From the NCBI RefSeq assembly GCF_011758565.1, contig NZ_JAAMOX010000001.1, positions 1,961,838-2,025,837 of the forward strand: DNA of 64,000 bases, given 5' to 3'. Below are positions 16,557-27,435 of this stretch, in pieces; position 1 is the first letter of the stretch; each line of letters opens with the position of its first letter. The DNA comes from Lysinibacter cavernae. Lineage in GTDB: Bacteria; Actinomycetota; Actinomycetes; Actinomycetales; Microbacteriaceae. The notes under the pieces are model-generated. The model saw nothing but the letters and a program-made list of their open reading frames with translations. It ran no database searches and was not told the DNA's origin. A program made the position numbers and the translations under genes.

Positions 16557-18140
16557 TTACTCCCATTCGATCGTTCCCGGCGGCTTCGAGGTGACGTCGA
16601 GCACAACTCGGTTCACCCCTGGCACCTGGTTCGTGATGCGGTTTGAGATACGTGCGAGCACGTCGTAGGGAAGGCGGGTCCAGTCGGCCGTCATCGCGTC
16701 TTCCGACGAAACGGGACGAAGCACGATTGGGTGTCCGTAGGTGCGGCCATCGCCCTGCACACCAACAGAGCGGACGTCGGCGAGAAGCACAACAGGGCAC
16801 TGCCAGATCTCGTTGTCGAGTCCAGCTGCCGTGAGTTCTTCACGAGCGATCGCGTCAGCAGCGCGGAGCAGCTCAAGGCGCTCGGCGGTGACCTCACCAA
16901 CGATGCGAATACCAAGGCCCGGTCCGGGGAACGGCTGCCGACCAACAATAACTTCTGGCAGACCAAGCTCGCGGCCAATCGCGCGGACCTCGTCCTTGAA
17001 CAGTGTGCGGAGCGGCTCAACGAGTTCGAAGTTGAGGTCTTCCGGCAGCCCGCCAACATTGTGGTGGCTCTTGATGTTGGCCGTGCCGCTTCCGCCGCCC
17101 GACTCAACAACGTCGGGATACAGGGTGCCCTGCACAAGGAACTTGATGGGGTCGCCATCCTCGGCCTTAGCTTCGGCGATGAGATCGGCCTGGGCCTTCT
17201 CAAACGTGCGGATGAACTCGCGGCCAATGATCTTGCGCTTTGTCTCTGGGTCGGTAACCCCAGCGAGGGCGGTGAGGAACTGCTCACGAGCATCCACTGT
17301 CACGAGACGAACGCCGGTTGCGGTGACGTAGTCTTCCTCAACCTGGCGGCGCTCGTCCTGGCGAAGCAATCCGTGGTCAACAAAGACACACACGAGCTGG
17401 TCGCCGACAGCTTTGTGCACAAGCGCTGCGGCAACTGCCGAGTCAACGCCACCAGAGAGGCCACAGATGACCTTGCCTGAACCAACCTGCGCCTGAATGG
17501 AAGCAACCTGGTCGGCGATGACGTTGTCGGGATTCCAGTCGTTTGGGATCCCAGCCGCGCGGTGCAGGAAGTTCTCAAGCAGCTTCTGACCGTAGTCAGA
17601 GTGCTTGACCTCAGGGTGCCACTGCACGCCGTAGAGCCGCTTTTCATCGTGAGCAAAGGCAGCCACAGGCGTGGATGCCGTGCTTGCGAGCACGGTGAAA
17701 CCTGCTGGCGCTTCTGAAACCGAATCGCCGTGGCTCATCCAGACGTTCTGCGCGGTTGGCAGCTCGTCAACGAGAACGTTGGCGTGGCTAATCGTTGCGT
17801 CGGTAGCGCCATACTCGCGCTCACCGGTGTGGGAAACGGTGCCCCCGAGCGTGCGGGCCATGATCTGGAAACCGTAGCAAATTCCGAGAACAGGAACGCC
17901 GAGGTTAAAGACCTCTGGGTCAAGAGAAGGGGCGCCCTCAGCATAAACGCTTGACGGGCCTCCGCTCAGCACAAGGCCGAGCGGATTCTTGGCCGCAACC
18001 TCAGCTGCGGTGATGGTGTGAGGCACGATCTCTGAGTAGACGTTTGCCTCGCGCACGCGTCGCGCAATGAGCTGAGCGTACTGCGCGCCAAAGTCAACGA
18101 CGAGAACCGGGCGTGGCCCGGCGGCGGGTTGAGTGTTAAT
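16557..18140 (-). CDS. guaA: GMP synthase (glutamine-hydrolysing), probable AUU start
   Basis: Converts XMP to GMP using glutamine. Class I amidotransferase domain with Cys88 (GICYGFQ) and HPE 175-177, then the ATP-pyrophosphatase domain with P-loop SGGVDS (229-234) and the C-terminal dimerisation domain ending in GTIEWE. With the start at 18140 the length is 527 aa, as usual. The start codon is ATT: in this frame no ATG, GTG or TTG occurs in the stretch just upstream of [16 protein letters not shown], whereas GGAGG stands 6 nt before ATT. The ATT shares one base with the TAA stop of the upstream DUF3817 gene, indicating coupled translation. Confidence 0.93.
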   Translation of the reverse strand: MNTQPAAGPRPVLVVDFGAQYAQLIARRVREANVYSEIVPHTITAAEVAAKNPLGLVLSGGPSSVYAEGAPSLDPEVFNLGVPVLGICYGFQIMARTLGGTVSHTGEREYGATDATISHANVLVDELPTAQNVWMSHGDSVSEAPAGFTVLASTASTPVAAFAHDEKRLYGVQWHPEVKHSDYGQKLLENFLHRAAGIPNDWNPDNVIADQVASIQAQVGSGKVICGLSGGVDSAVAAALVHKAVGDQLVCVFVDHGLLRQDERRQVEEDYVTATGVRLVTVDAREQFLTALAGVTDPETKRKIIGREFIRTFEKAQADLIAEAKAEDGDPIKFLVQGTLYPDVVESGGGSGTANIKSHHNVGGLPEDLNFELVEPLRTLFKDEVRAIGRELGLPEVIVGRQPFPGPGLGIRIVGEVTAERLELLRAADAIAREELTAAGLDNEIWQCPVVLLADVRSVGVQGDGRTYGHPIVLRPVSSEDAMTADWTRLPYDVLARISNRITNQVPGVNRVVLDVTSKPPGTIEWE

Positions 18141-18666
18141 GGGTTTCCTCCACGGAAGTAGTCGGAGCGGTATCGGGGGTGGTCTGTTTTTCTGCTGCTG
18201 CAGCGTTGTCAGGCGTAGTCGCGAGTGCGCCCTCCTTCTCGTCGAGGAAGGCGGTGACCTCACGGGCCACACGAACCTCCATCACGAACGAGAGGAACGG
18301 CACAACGCCGCCGGCAGCGATCAGCAAGAACTTGGTAAATGGCCAGCGCATGAGGCTCCACAACCGGAAGTCACCAAACAGGTAGAGCACGTAGAACCAG
18401 CCGTGGGCGATGAGAATGCCGGTTGACACGTTGACACCGCTTGTCATGCTGTTCTCAAGCGAGCCATCAGCGGTCATCTCAAGGTGTTCAAGCGTGAGAA
18501 TGCCGTTTGGTCCAAACGCAAAAATCTCGTAGTGCATCACGTATTTGAGCAACATCTCGGCGCACAGCAGGAGGAGCATAACTCCGGTGATCACCGAGGT
18601 GACCTTGTAGAAGGTCAGAGCCTTGCGAATACGCGGGTAATCGCTCGGGCGGGGTTCTAAAGCCAT
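18136..18666 (-). CDS. DUF3817 integral membrane protein
   Basis: 176 aa with about three to four hydrophobic segments ([59 protein letters not shown]), the pattern of the DUF3817 family often found beside guaA in actinomycetes. The last 35 residues are polar. Its stop overlaps the guaA start by one base. Function unknown. Confidence 0.82.
   Translation of the reverse strand: MALEPRPSDYPRIRKALTFYKVTSVITGVMLLLLCAEMLLKYVMHYEIFAFGPNGILTLEHLEMTADGSLENSMTSGVNVSTGILIAHGWFYVLYLFGDFRLWSLMRWPFTKFLLIAAGGVVPFLSFVMEVRVAREVTAFLDEKEGALATTPDNAAAAEKQTTPDTAPTTSVEETH
18138..18151 (-). promoter_or_regulatory. ribosome binding site GGAGG and ATT initiation codon of guaA
   Basis: On the minus strand GGAGG (18151-18147), a 6-nt spacer and ATT (18140-18138). 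The T at 18138 is both the third base of ATT and the first of the upstream TAA stop. This decides the start of guaA. A rare AUU start suggests limited or initiation-factor-sensitive translation, as known for infC. Confidence 0.65.
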
Positions 18667-18671
18667 GGCGA

Positions 18672-19586
18672 CTAGTCTACCGGCTCAGTCTGCGAGCGAG
18701 ATGCGTCGGCAGCTGCCTGCTCAAGCTCATCAATTTCTCGCTCCCAGGCGTCTCGCCCGAGGCGATACCAGAAGTAGAAGGCGAAGCCGGCAAACACAAC
18801 CCACTCGATTGCGTAAAAGGCGTTGAGCCAGTTGACGGATTGTGCTGGCAGGGGCGGAACCGAGTCGATGGCATCCGTACCCTCAAGCGGCTCATGAGCC
18901 ACAAGGAAGCCGTTAAACACATTGCCGTCGACCTCATGCCAGAGGTTTGCTTGCTGGGCTGGTGACAGGGAGCGGACAACAAGCGGGTTGTCCGTTGTAT
19001 CTGGAACGGCAGGACCCTCAGGCGGTTGGTATCGACCCTCAATCTTGGTTGGCACAGACGCAGCAGTCGTGGCGGCGGCAGCATCAATAACCGCAGCCTT
19101 TGCCTCGTCTTCCGTCGCGGTCCAGCCAAGAGCCACCGCGAGGTTTGCGGGCTCGGCAGCCGAAGTGATGAGGTGACCTACTACCCAGTACCCGTTCTCC
19201 TCGCCGTTGACCCGGTTACCAACAACGCCAAAGTCTTCGGGGGCAAACGTGCCCTCGACGGTCACGACGCGACCCCCGGCATCCTCGCCAACCGGACTAC
19301 CCGGCTGAGAAACGGATTCGAGGGGAACGATTGCCTCAGAATCCTGCTGTTCAATGGACTGATTCATGAGGGCAGATTCGAGCTGCCAGTTCGCGAGCCA
19401 CGCAAATCCGCCAGCGACGGCGACAGCAAGCAGCAACGCGCCGATCCACCTCGGACGGACAAGAACCTGCCCAATCGTGGGTGCGCCCGGCAGGTTGGAA
19501 GCGGTGCGTTTGCGGGTGGTCTGCGTATCGTCAGACGACGGCGTACTAATAATCTGGCTCTCGCTCTCGAGTCGGGTGAGGGTCAT
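18672..19586 (-). CDS. SURF1-family cytochrome oxidase assembly protein
   Basis: 304 aa from ATG at 19586. It shows the SURF1 arrangement: polar N-terminus, TM helix (WIGALLLAVAVAGGFAWLANWQ), a large extracytoplasmic domain with GYWVVGHLIT and EGRYQPPEGP, and a C-terminal TM (LNAFYAIEWVVFAGFAFYFW). SURF1 proteins assist maturation of aa3-type cytochrome c oxidase. Its start overlaps the end of the antiporter gene by 41 bp. The start has only a weak ribosome binding site, so translational coupling is likely. Confidence 0.88.
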   Translation of the reverse strand: MTLTRLESESQIISTPSSDDTQTTRKRTASNLPGAPTIGQVLVRPRWIGALLLAVAVAGGFAWLANWQLESALMNQSIEQQDSEAIVPLESVSQPGSPVGEDAGGRVVTVEGTFAPEDFGVVGNRVNGEENGYWVVGHLITSAAEPANLAVALGWTATEDEAKAAVIDAAAATTAASVPTKIEGRYQPPEGPAVPDTTDNPLVVRSLSPAQQANLWHEVDGNVFNGFLVAHEPLEGTDAIDSVPPLPAQSVNWLNAFYAIEWVVFAGFAFYFWYRLGRDAWEREIDELEQAAADASRSQTEPVD

Positions 19587-21039
19587 CGTTCTCTTGCTGA
19601 GCCTCTGGGGGATTCGTGCTGGTCTGTGGATGCGCGTCATGGGTGAGCGGCAATCCGGGGTCGGTTGGCCGCATGGGCTCAAATGGAAGCTCATCAGTCG
19701 AGTCGAAGCCTCGCTCGCGAGGAATATGAGTCTCGTCTTCGGCAGACGCGTGTGTCATCCGTTCCATTGCCTCACGGATTGCCGCAGAGTCTGAGGCGCC
19801 GGTTGCGGCATCCACAAGATCAATTTCAGCCGCGATCATACGAGCGCGTGCACGCTTCTTACTCTTCCGACGTCGTTCGCCGGGGAACAGGAATCCAAAG
19901 ATTGGCGCAGAGTAGACCACAATAATCGGACCGAGTACTGCCATGATCAGCACATACAAACCGGCGAACGGCTGGATGCGAGAGTCAAGGCCAGCGCTCA
20001 GCGACAGGGTGGCCAAGATGAGCGCAAACTCGCCGCGGTTCTGCAAGATCACCGTTGTGTAGAAGCCCTCGCGCCGACCAAACCCGTTGAGCCAAGCAAC
20101 AAATTGTCCGGCTCCAAAGTTGAGGATGAGCGTCATGAGCACCGCTATACCAACAGGCAAAAGAACCGACCCAAACTGAGTCGGGTTGAGTGTCAAACCG
20201 AAGTTTACAAAGAAGAAGGCACCAAACACATCGCGAAGCGGGGTCGCAATCTGCTCGACCTTCGCGTGATACTTTGTGGCGCCGACGACAAGTCCGATGA
20301 GGAAAGCACCGATAGCGTCGGTCACGCCAAGCACCTCGCCGATGCCGCCGAAGGCAAATGCTAACCCGATAAACAGGACGGTGAACAGCTCATCGTCCTT
20401 GGTTTTGAAGATTTTGGAGACAAATTTGCCGCCGAATCTGGCGATCGTAAACATGACCACAAGGAACGTAAACGCGATGCCAAGCTTGCCGATCACGCTC
20501 CATACCTCGGACTCGCCGCTTAACACGACGCCAACAATCGCAAGGTAAATCGCGAGGAAAATGTCTTCAACGACCGTGACCCCAAGGATCATCGGGGTTT
20601 CGCGGTTCGCCAAGCGGTTCGTCTCGATGAGCATCTTCGTCACAATGGCGCTCGACGAGGTTGCCGTCATTCCAGCAATGATGAGGGCCTCACGGGTACC
20701 CCAACCAACCATGAAGCCAAAAACAAGCCCAACCCCCATGTTGATGAGGATGTAGCTTCCGCCGGAGATCAGCAGCTTGCCAGCATTGCCGAAGAACTCG
20801 TCTTGATCAAACTCAAGCCCAAGGCTGAACAGCAGCAGGACAAGCCCCATGACCGCAAGGAGGCTGATATTCTCTGAGGCAAAATCGAGCGGGAACCACG
20901 GGAAGAACGGGCTCGACAGCAGTCCAACCAGCATATAAATCGGAATTGATGGCAGGCCGATTCGCTTGCCAAGTCGACCAAGCACGTAGGCAAGCACAAA
21001 GATCAGGCCCACGTTGATGAGGTCAGGGCCGACGTGCAT
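19546..21039 (-). CDS. khtU: KhtU/KefB-type cation:proton antiporter
   Basis: 497-aa CPA2-family antiporter with about 12 TM helices over residues 1-385 (starting MHVGPDLINVGLIFVLAYVLG; conserved FSLGLEFD, GMTATSSSAIVTKML, ILQNRGEFALILA). A cytoplasmic acidic tail of about 100 residues follows, without an RCK/TrkA-N domain. The regulatory function is probably supplied by the KhtT-like protein encoded one base upstream. Expected activity is K+ (or Na+) efflux in exchange for H+. Confidence 0.85.
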   Translation of the reverse strand: MHVGPDLINVGLIFVLAYVLGRLGKRIGLPSIPIYMLVGLLSSPFFPWFPLDFASENISLLAVMGLVLLLFSLGLEFDQDEFFGNAGKLLISGGSYILINMGVGLVFGFMVGWGTREALIIAGMTATSSSAIVTKMLIETNRLANRETPMILGVTVVEDIFLAIYLAIVGVVLSGESEVWSVIGKLGIAFTFLVVMFTIARFGGKFVSKIFKTKDDELFTVLFIGLAFAFGGIGEVLGVTDAIGAFLIGLVVGATKYHAKVEQIATPLRDVFGAFFFVNFGLTLNPTQFGSVLLPVGIAVLMTLILNFGAGQFVAWLNGFGRREGFYTTVILQNRGEFALILATLSLSAGLDSRIQPFAGLYVLIMAVLGPIIVVYSAPIFGFLFPGERRRKSKKRARARMIAAEIDLVDAATGASDSAAIREAMERMTHASAEDETHIPRERGFDSTDELPFEPMRPTDPGLPLTHDAHPQTSTNPPEAQQENDDPHPTREREPDY

Positions 21040-21040
21040 C

Positions 21041-21577
21041 TCAGCCTGGCGGAACACCAACGGCCCCCGTCTTCGGCTTCGCGATCAGCTCTCCCGTACG
21101 GAAGAAGTTAAACGCCTTGGCAACCTTTTCGGGACTGCCCGCCACAACGAGGGTATCCCCGGGAAACACACGGAAATCTTGGGAAGGAGCAGGGTTCGCG
21201 GATTCGCCGCGCACAACCGCAACAACCGTCAACCCAACAATGCCCCTGTCGGCAGGAGAGCCAAGCGGCTGCCCTGCAATGTGGTCCTCATAGTCGACAG
21301 TGAACCAGTCGATGCTGAGACCAGGGATCTGATCGAGAGCCGAAAGCGACTCGGTAATCTGGGTGCCGCCAAGGAGCTCGGCAAGCGTGTGTGCCTCATC
21401 CTCGCTCAGGCGAAGCGAGACTTTGCTTGATTCGGCATCGTCTTCTTCGTCGGCGAACGTAATGAGGTCGCTGTGGCCAGAGCGGTGAGCGATAACGCCT
21501 ACTTTTCCGCCGTCATCAGTCACAAACGTGTGCAAGACGCCTACGCCCGGAAGCTTGACCCGCCGTACGTCAACCAT
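21041..21577 (-). CDS. khtT: KhtT-like TrkA-C domain regulatory subunit of the antiporter
   Basis: 178 aa. The N-terminus (VDVRRVKLPGVGVLHTFVTDDG) matches KhtT-type proteins. The C-terminal 80 residues are a TrkA-C (RCK-C) ligand-binding domain (GLTVVAVVRGES...FPGDTLVVAGSPEKV). In characterised KhtTU systems such a soluble subunit gates the antiporter in response to a nucleotide and pH. It precedes khtU with the stop and start almost touching. Confidence 0.82.
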   Translation of the reverse strand: MVDVRRVKLPGVGVLHTFVTDDGGKVGVIAHRSGHSDLITFADEEDDAESSKVSLRLSEDEAHTLAELLGGTQITESLSALDQIPGLSIDWFTVDYEDHIAGQPLGSPADRGIVGLTVVAVVRGESANPAPSQDFRVFPGDTLVVAGSPEKVAKAFNFFRTGELIAKPKTGAVGVPPG

Positions 21578-21714
21578 GGTTTAACTCCCTGCTCGGTTTC
21601 TTGGGGGCAATACCCACAATCTTACCGCGCTCCCTTGAGAGGCAAGCCCGGCACATCGACGCCTCACGCTTTGTGCTGAGCGGACCGGTTTCCCGAGCCG
21701 CCCGGCAACGCGAC

Positions 21715-22842
21715 CTACTGAGCCGAGTGCGGGCGAACGACCATGTCGACCCGCTGGAATTCTTTCAGATCGCTGTAGCCGGTGGTGGCCATTGAACGAC
21801 GGAGCGCGCCGTGCAGGTTCGCCGTGCCGTCCGCAACGTTTGCGGGGCCGTACAGGAGCTCTGAGAAAGGAGCAACCGTTCCGACGTGCATGCGTCCGCC
21901 GCGAGGAAGGTCGTCGTGGTAGGCCTCCTGCCCCCAGTGCCAGCCGCCACCAGGTGCGTCGGTTGCGCGGGCAAGGACGGTGCCGAGCATCACGGCATCG
22001 GCACCGCAGGCGATGGCCTTCACGATGTCGCCCGAGCTGCCAAGGCCGCCATCAGCGATGACGTGCACGTAGCGTCCGCCAGACTCATCCATGTAGTCGC
22101 GGCGGGCACCAGCAACATCCGCAACAGCCGTAGCCATTGGGGCGTGGATGCCAAGCGTCGCACGCGTTGTCGAGCTTGCTCCCCCGCCAAAGCCAACAAG
22201 CACGCCGGCAGCACCAGTGCGCATGAGGTGGAGGGCAGAGGTGTAGGTTGCCGCGCCACCAACGATGACGGGGACATCCAGCTCATAAATGAACTTCTTG
22301 AGGTTAAGCGGCGCCTTGGACTCGTCGGAGACGTGCTCGGCCGAAACCGTGTTGCCGCGGATCACAAACAGGTCAACTCCGGCGGCAACAACCGTCTCGT
22401 ACAGTTCTTGGGTGCGGTGCGGCGAGAGGGCACCAGCAACAGGAACCCCAGCTTCGCGAATCTCGGCAAGGCGGGCGGTGACCAGCTCTGGTTTGATTGG
22501 CTCCGAGTAAATCTCGCGCATGCGCTTGGTTGCGGAGTGCGGCGCAATGCCACGAATCTCTTCGAGGAGCGGCTCTGGATCTTCGTAGCGAGTCCACAGG
22601 CCCTCAAGATTGAGCACACCAAGGCCGCCAAGATTACCGATGGCGATGGCCGTCTGCGGAGAGACAACCGAGTCCATCGGCGCCGCGATGAACGGGGTGT
22701 CAAAACGGAACGCGTCAATGCTCCAGGCGGTAGAAACCACCTCGGGGTCGCGCGTGCGGCGATTAGGAACAATCGCGATGTCGTCAAAGCCGTAGACCTG
22801 GCGGGCGCGCTTGGCGCGGCCGATCTCTATCTCGTTACTCAC
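21715..22842 (-). CDS. guaB3: GuaB3 family IMP dehydrogenase-related protein
   Basis: 375 aa, shorter than GuaB and without CBS domains. It has the TIM-barrel motifs of the family (FDDIAIVPNRRTRDPEVVSTAW, APMDSVVSP, GFGGGASSTTRATLGIHAPMAT with the active-site loop changed, HVIADGGLGSSGDIVKA, GADAVMLGTVLA). Members of this actinobacterial family accompany guaB and are thought to act in purine nucleotide interconversion; the reaction cannot be settled from sequence. Confidence 0.93.
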   Translation of the reverse strand: MSNEIEIGRAKRARQVYGFDDIAIVPNRRTRDPEVVSTAWSIDAFRFDTPFIAAPMDSVVSPQTAIAIGNLGGLGVLNLEGLWTRYEDPEPLLEEIRGIAPHSATKRMREIYSEPIKPELVTARLAEIREAGVPVAGALSPHRTQELYETVVAAGVDLFVIRGNTVSAEHVSDESKAPLNLKKFIYELDVPVIVGGAATYTSALHLMRTGAAGVLVGFGGGASSTTRATLGIHAPMATAVADVAGARRDYMDESGGRYVHVIADGGLGSSGDIVKAIACGADAVMLGTVLARATDAPGGGWHWGQEAYHDDLPRGGRMHVGTVAPFSELLYGPANVADGTANLHGALRRSMATTGYSDLKEFQRVDMVVRPHSAQ

Positions 22843-22875
22843 GCTTCTACCCTACCCTGTGCTCCCGATGTCACT

Positions 22876-22945
22876 CTCGCGGGGTGCATTTTTGCTCGTG
22901 GGGCGCGTTATTTCGCACCCCACGAGCGAGAATGCGCCCCACGAG
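22876..22945. repeat. 70-nt nested palindromic repeat, copy 1
   Basis: Inner stem GCTCGTGGGGYGC/GCRCCCCACGAGC around TTATTTC, and outer arms of CTCGYGGGGYGCA type. Same length and architecture as 23928-23997 and 40073-40142. It lies between the divergent genes guaB3 and the DUF559-like gene, not a terminator position. The left outer arm is slightly degenerate. Confidence 0.9.
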
Positions 22946-23035
22946 CAAGTTGTCCACAGAGCGGGGTCGGGTTTAGTTATTCATGTTGCTGCGTGACGGC
23001 CGGCCCGCCGTGCTGAATTCGCGCAGTGTTGTCGC

Positions 23036-23923
23036 ATGGAACACGAAATTATGGCGCGAGGGCTCCTCACCAGCGAACGAAAAAACGCAGCCGACGTTCG
23101 GGTACACGTGGGAAGTTATCTTGCAGAAACCGAATGGGCCGGGCTACATCTGCACGAGCAGCACCTCCTTCGCGTCATCAGCCACCACATACGATTTCCC
23201 GACACCGTGTTTAGCCACAGGTCTGCAGCAGCTGCGCTTGGCATCCCCCTCGTCGGGCCATGGCCAACCCGCATTCATCGGTACACCCGTGCGTCAGAAA
23301 AAGATCAAAGCACGCGCAATATCTCAACCCATCGATGCGGTGCGCATCCTGTCGAAACCACTACTGCGTACAACATGATCGTCACTTCTACGCTTCGAAC
23401 GGTTGTGGATTTGGCGAGAACAGAGACGTTTATCAATGCAGTGTGCGCCGTAGATTGGTTGCTCGCTCGCAACACAGAAGGGGCAAAAGAAGATATGAAA
23501 CAGCTACTCAGCGAACTGCGGCCAAGGTATGGAAGGCATCAGGCGTACAAAGCAATTGGCTTGGGGACCGAGCTGAGCGAGTCTGTCGGAGAATCCGCAA
23601 GCAGGGCAATCATGGAAATTGCTGGATTCAAGGCCCCTGTGCTCCAGCAGCGGTTCCATGATACTGATGGGCTTATCGGGCTTGCAGACTTCTGGTGGCC
23701 AGACGAGGGAGTTATTGGCGAGTTCGATGGACATGTCAAATATGTCGACCCCGAGTACACGCATGGCCGCTCAGCGACGTCTGTCGTCGTAGACGAGCGA
23801 CGTCGAGAAAACCGCTTATCGGCACTGCCACACGTTCGCAACGTAGTTCGCTGGGACTGGTCGTGCGTTACTTCGCCAGCAACGCTCATTGCGCGCCTGC
23901 AGCGAGCCGGAGTGCCCCGTTAA
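23036..23923 (+). CDS. DUF559/AbiEi-like protein with a Vsr/PD-(D/E)xK-type C-terminal domain
   Basis: 295 aa of the family common in actinomycetes: an N-terminal winged-helix-like and linker part containing FSHRSAAAALGIPL and TSTLRTVVDLAR, and a C-terminal endonuclease-like core with ADFWWPDEGVIGEFDGHVKY (Asp and Glu as candidate metal ligands) and RRENRLSAL. Biological role unknown; relatives are named after toxin-antitoxin regulators without proof. ATG at 23036 has no strong ribosome binding site. It is bracketed by palindromic repeats 90 bp before and 5 bp after the gene. Confidence 0.7.
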   Translation: MEHEIMARGLLTSERKNAADVRVHVGSYLAETEWAGLHLHEQHLLRVISHHIRFPDTVFSHRSAAAALGIPLVGPWPTRIHRYTRASEKDQSTRNISTHRCGAHPVETTTAYNMIVTSTLRTVVDLARTETFINAVCAVDWLLARNTEGAKEDMKQLLSELRPRYGRHQAYKAIGLGTELSESVGESASRAIMEIAGFKAPVLQQRFHDTDGLIGLADFWWPDEGVIGEFDGHVKYVDPEYTHGRSATSVVVDERRRENRLSALPHVRNVVRWDWSCVTSPATLIARLQRAGVPR

Positions 23924-23927
23924 CGCA

Positions 23928-23997
23928 CTCGTGGGGCGCATTCGTGCTCGTGGGGCGCGTTATTTCGCACCCCACGAGCACGAATGCGCCCCACGAG
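23928..23997. repeat. 70-nt nested palindromic repeat, copy 2
   Basis: Near-perfect double palindrome: outer arms CTCGTGGGGCGCATTCGTG and complement, inner arms GCTCGTGGGGCGC and GCACCCCACGAGC. It begins 5 bp after the DUF559-like gene's stop and ends 9 bp before the end of convergent guaB, where it could also act as a terminator. Confidence 0.92.
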
Positions 23998-24005
23998 CTT
24001 GGGAA

Positions 24006-25616
<1,611 letters not shown>

Positions 25617-25665
25617 TTACTCGGTGAGTTTGCAGGTGCAAGACGACGCTTTTGCTCGTCGCCGG

Positions 25666-26376
25666 TCAGTTTTTCGCTGCTGCGACGTTCAGTTGCCCGT
25701 CATCGCTCACGGACCAGCCGCTTCGCAGCGCTTGATAGCGAACGGTCTTCTTGTCGGCAAGAGCTGTGGCGCACTCGCCGTAGCTTGAGCACACAACGTC
25801 GCCGTCAATAACGGATGCGAAGGTCGATCGAAGGGATGCCGCCCCGTCGTCGTTCGCGGCAAGCGCGGCGAGAGCCACGATGATGGTCGCATCGTAGGCC
25901 TCGGCGGCACCGGTGGCATCCGCTGCTGACGGGTCGATTGTACGGAGACGCTGGACGAAGGCTTCTTCGGGAGCTTCAGATGACTCAGGAAGTTGCACAA
26001 CCGCCGCTTCACCGGCCTGCTTGGCAACGATCTGCGGGGTCGAAATCACCACGTCGGCCGGGAGAGAAGAAAAATAGGCCAGTTCGTCAACCACGGTGGC
26101 AGTCGGCAGGGCGCCCCTGTGCTCAAGGCGAACACTGTCAACGGGCTGAGCCGCTCCCGATAAGCGAATGTCGGCGAGTGCAAGTTCTGATCCGGCAGCT
26201 GTCGCCGCGGCGGTTGCAGGGTCGGCAAGGTGCCCGATCACAAGAACGCGGTCGCCGGACGGAGATGGAGCGGATGTCTGTTCGGCAGCGGGCACCGGCA
26301 TGTCGGCGCATCCGGCCAACAGCGAAACGCCAAGGACTGCGGTAACGACAAATCCGGCACGCTTGGCAGCTGTCAC
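25666..26376 (-). CDS. predicted lipoprotein with a substrate-binding-like fold
   Basis: 236 aa. The N-terminus is a lipoprotein signal with lipobox LLAGC (Cys about residue 23). A Pro/Ser-rich linker and an alpha/beta-like domain follow (VLVIGHLADPATAAATAAGSELALADI...ADVVISTPQIVAKQAGEAAVVQLP), reminiscent of periplasmic binding proteins, ending in a cysteine pair (VVCSSYGECATAL). GTG at 26376 with AGGAG 7 nt upstream. It sits between guaB and rarD on the same strand. Ligand unknown. Confidence 0.7.
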   Translation of the reverse strand: MTAAKRAGFVVTAVLGVSLLAGCADMPVPAAEQTSAPSPSGDRVLVIGHLADPATAAATAAGSELALADIRLSGAAQPVDSVRLEHRGALPTATVVDELAYFSSLPADVVISTPQIVAKQAGEAAVVQLPESSEAPEEAFVQRLRTIDPSAADATGAAEAYDATIIVALAALAANDDGAASLRSTFASVIDGDVVCSSYGECATALADKKTVRYQALRSGWSVSDDGQLNVAAAKN

Positions 26377-26415
26377 GGTGTTCTCCTGTAGGTAAGCGGA
26401 GCGGCCGATGCTGCC

Positions 26416-27327
26416 CTAGCTTGGCGCAACGGTGATGTTTGCGGCCCGCTGTTGCCGACCGGTCAAAACCATATCAATAATAATGACGATTACGGCCAAC
26501 CAGACAAGGCCAAACCCGATCCAACGCGAAAGCGGCATGTCCTCATGAAGCACGTATACCCCAATAATGAACTGAAGAATCGGCCCGAGGAACTGGGTAA
26601 GCCCCATCTGGGTGAGCGAGATGCGGCGGGCACCGGCGGCAAAGAAGAGGAGCGGAACAGCGGTGACCGCGCCGGCACCAATCAGCAGCCAGGTGTGTGT
26701 TGCCGACAAGTTAAGGATGGACAGGCCAACAGTGTTGCTCACGATGATGAGCTGAATAATGGCGATGGGGGTCAGCAGCGTGGTCTCAACGGTGAGCCCT
26801 GCAACAGCGCCAACTTTGATGCCGGCTTTCTTTTTGACAAGTCCGTACAGCGCGAAAGACACCGCGAGGGCAATCGAAATCCAGGGCAGTTTTCCGTAGG
26901 TGACCGTGAGCACGATGACCGCTATAAACGAAATACCAATCGCAATCCACTGCAGCCGCGTGAGGGTCTCTTTCAGCAGCACAACGGCAAGGAGCACCGT
27001 GACGATTGGGTTAATGAAATAGCCAAAGCTCGCCTCAACAACGTGCCCGCTCAGGGCAGCGTAGACGTATACCTGCCAGTTGATATAGACAAGGATGCCG
27101 GCAATTGCCATGAGACCGAGCGTGCGCGGTGACCGGAACACCATAAAGACCTGGGTCCAGGTTCGGGTAATAGTCAGCAGGATTGCGCAGAATCCAAGCG
27201 AGAAAATGACCCGCCATGGCACAATCTCAAACGGATCAGCAGCGCTGATAGCAAGAAAGTAGAGAGGCAAAACGCCCCACAGGAGATATGCACTAACGGC
27301 ATAGATCAGACCGGATCGCTGAGTCAC
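26416..27327 (-). CDS. rarD: EamA-family transporter RarD
   Basis: 303 aa, ten hydrophobic segments of the drug/metabolite transporter superfamily. The start SGLIYAVSAYLLWGVLPLYF and the segments PFEIVPWRVIFSLGF and GYFINPIVTVLLAVVLLKE are typical of RarD. Substrate unknown. It is followed on the same strand by the lipoprotein gene. Confidence 0.92.
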   Translation of the reverse strand: MTQRSGLIYAVSAYLLWGVLPLYFLAISAADPFEIVPWRVIFSLGFCAILLTITRTWTQVFMVFRSPRTLGLMAIAGILVYINWQVYVYAALSGHVVEASFGYFINPIVTVLLAVVLLKETLTRLQWIAIGISFIAVIVLTVTYGKLPWISIALAVSFALYGLVKKKAGIKVGAVAGLTVETTLLTPIAIIQLIIVSNTVGLSILNLSATHTWLLIGAGAVTAVPLLFFAAGARRISLTQMGLTQFLGPILQFIIGVYVLHEDMPLSRWIGFGLVWLAVIVIIIDMVLTGRQQRAANITVAPS

Positions 27328-27390
27328 TTCTTCTTTTCTTCGTTTGGCACATGGGCCGTTTTGCCGGAGGGTGCAACGGGTTAAAACAGG

Positions 27391-27420
27391 TGAGGCTCGG
27401 ATGTCACCATCCGAGCCTCA
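27391..27420 (-). terminator. terminator downstream of groES
   Basis: Perfect 13-bp stem TGAGGCTCGGATG/CATCCGAGCCTCA with a 4-nt loop. On the minus strand it is followed by a TTTT-containing tract, 16 bp after the groES stop. It separates groES from rarD. Confidence 0.92.
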
Positions 27421-27435
27421 TCACTAGAACTAATC

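Noticed and set aside
16731-17480. 249-codon open frame on the plus strand
   Set aside because: Antisense to guaA, whose motifs are complete on the other strand.
22876-22945. Palindrome as transcription terminator
   Set aside because: It lies between two divergently transcribed genes, upstream of both, and has no T-run.
22876-23997. CRISPR array from repeated palindromes
   Set aside because: Only two local copies 1 kb apart with a gene between them; no regular spacers and no cas genes.
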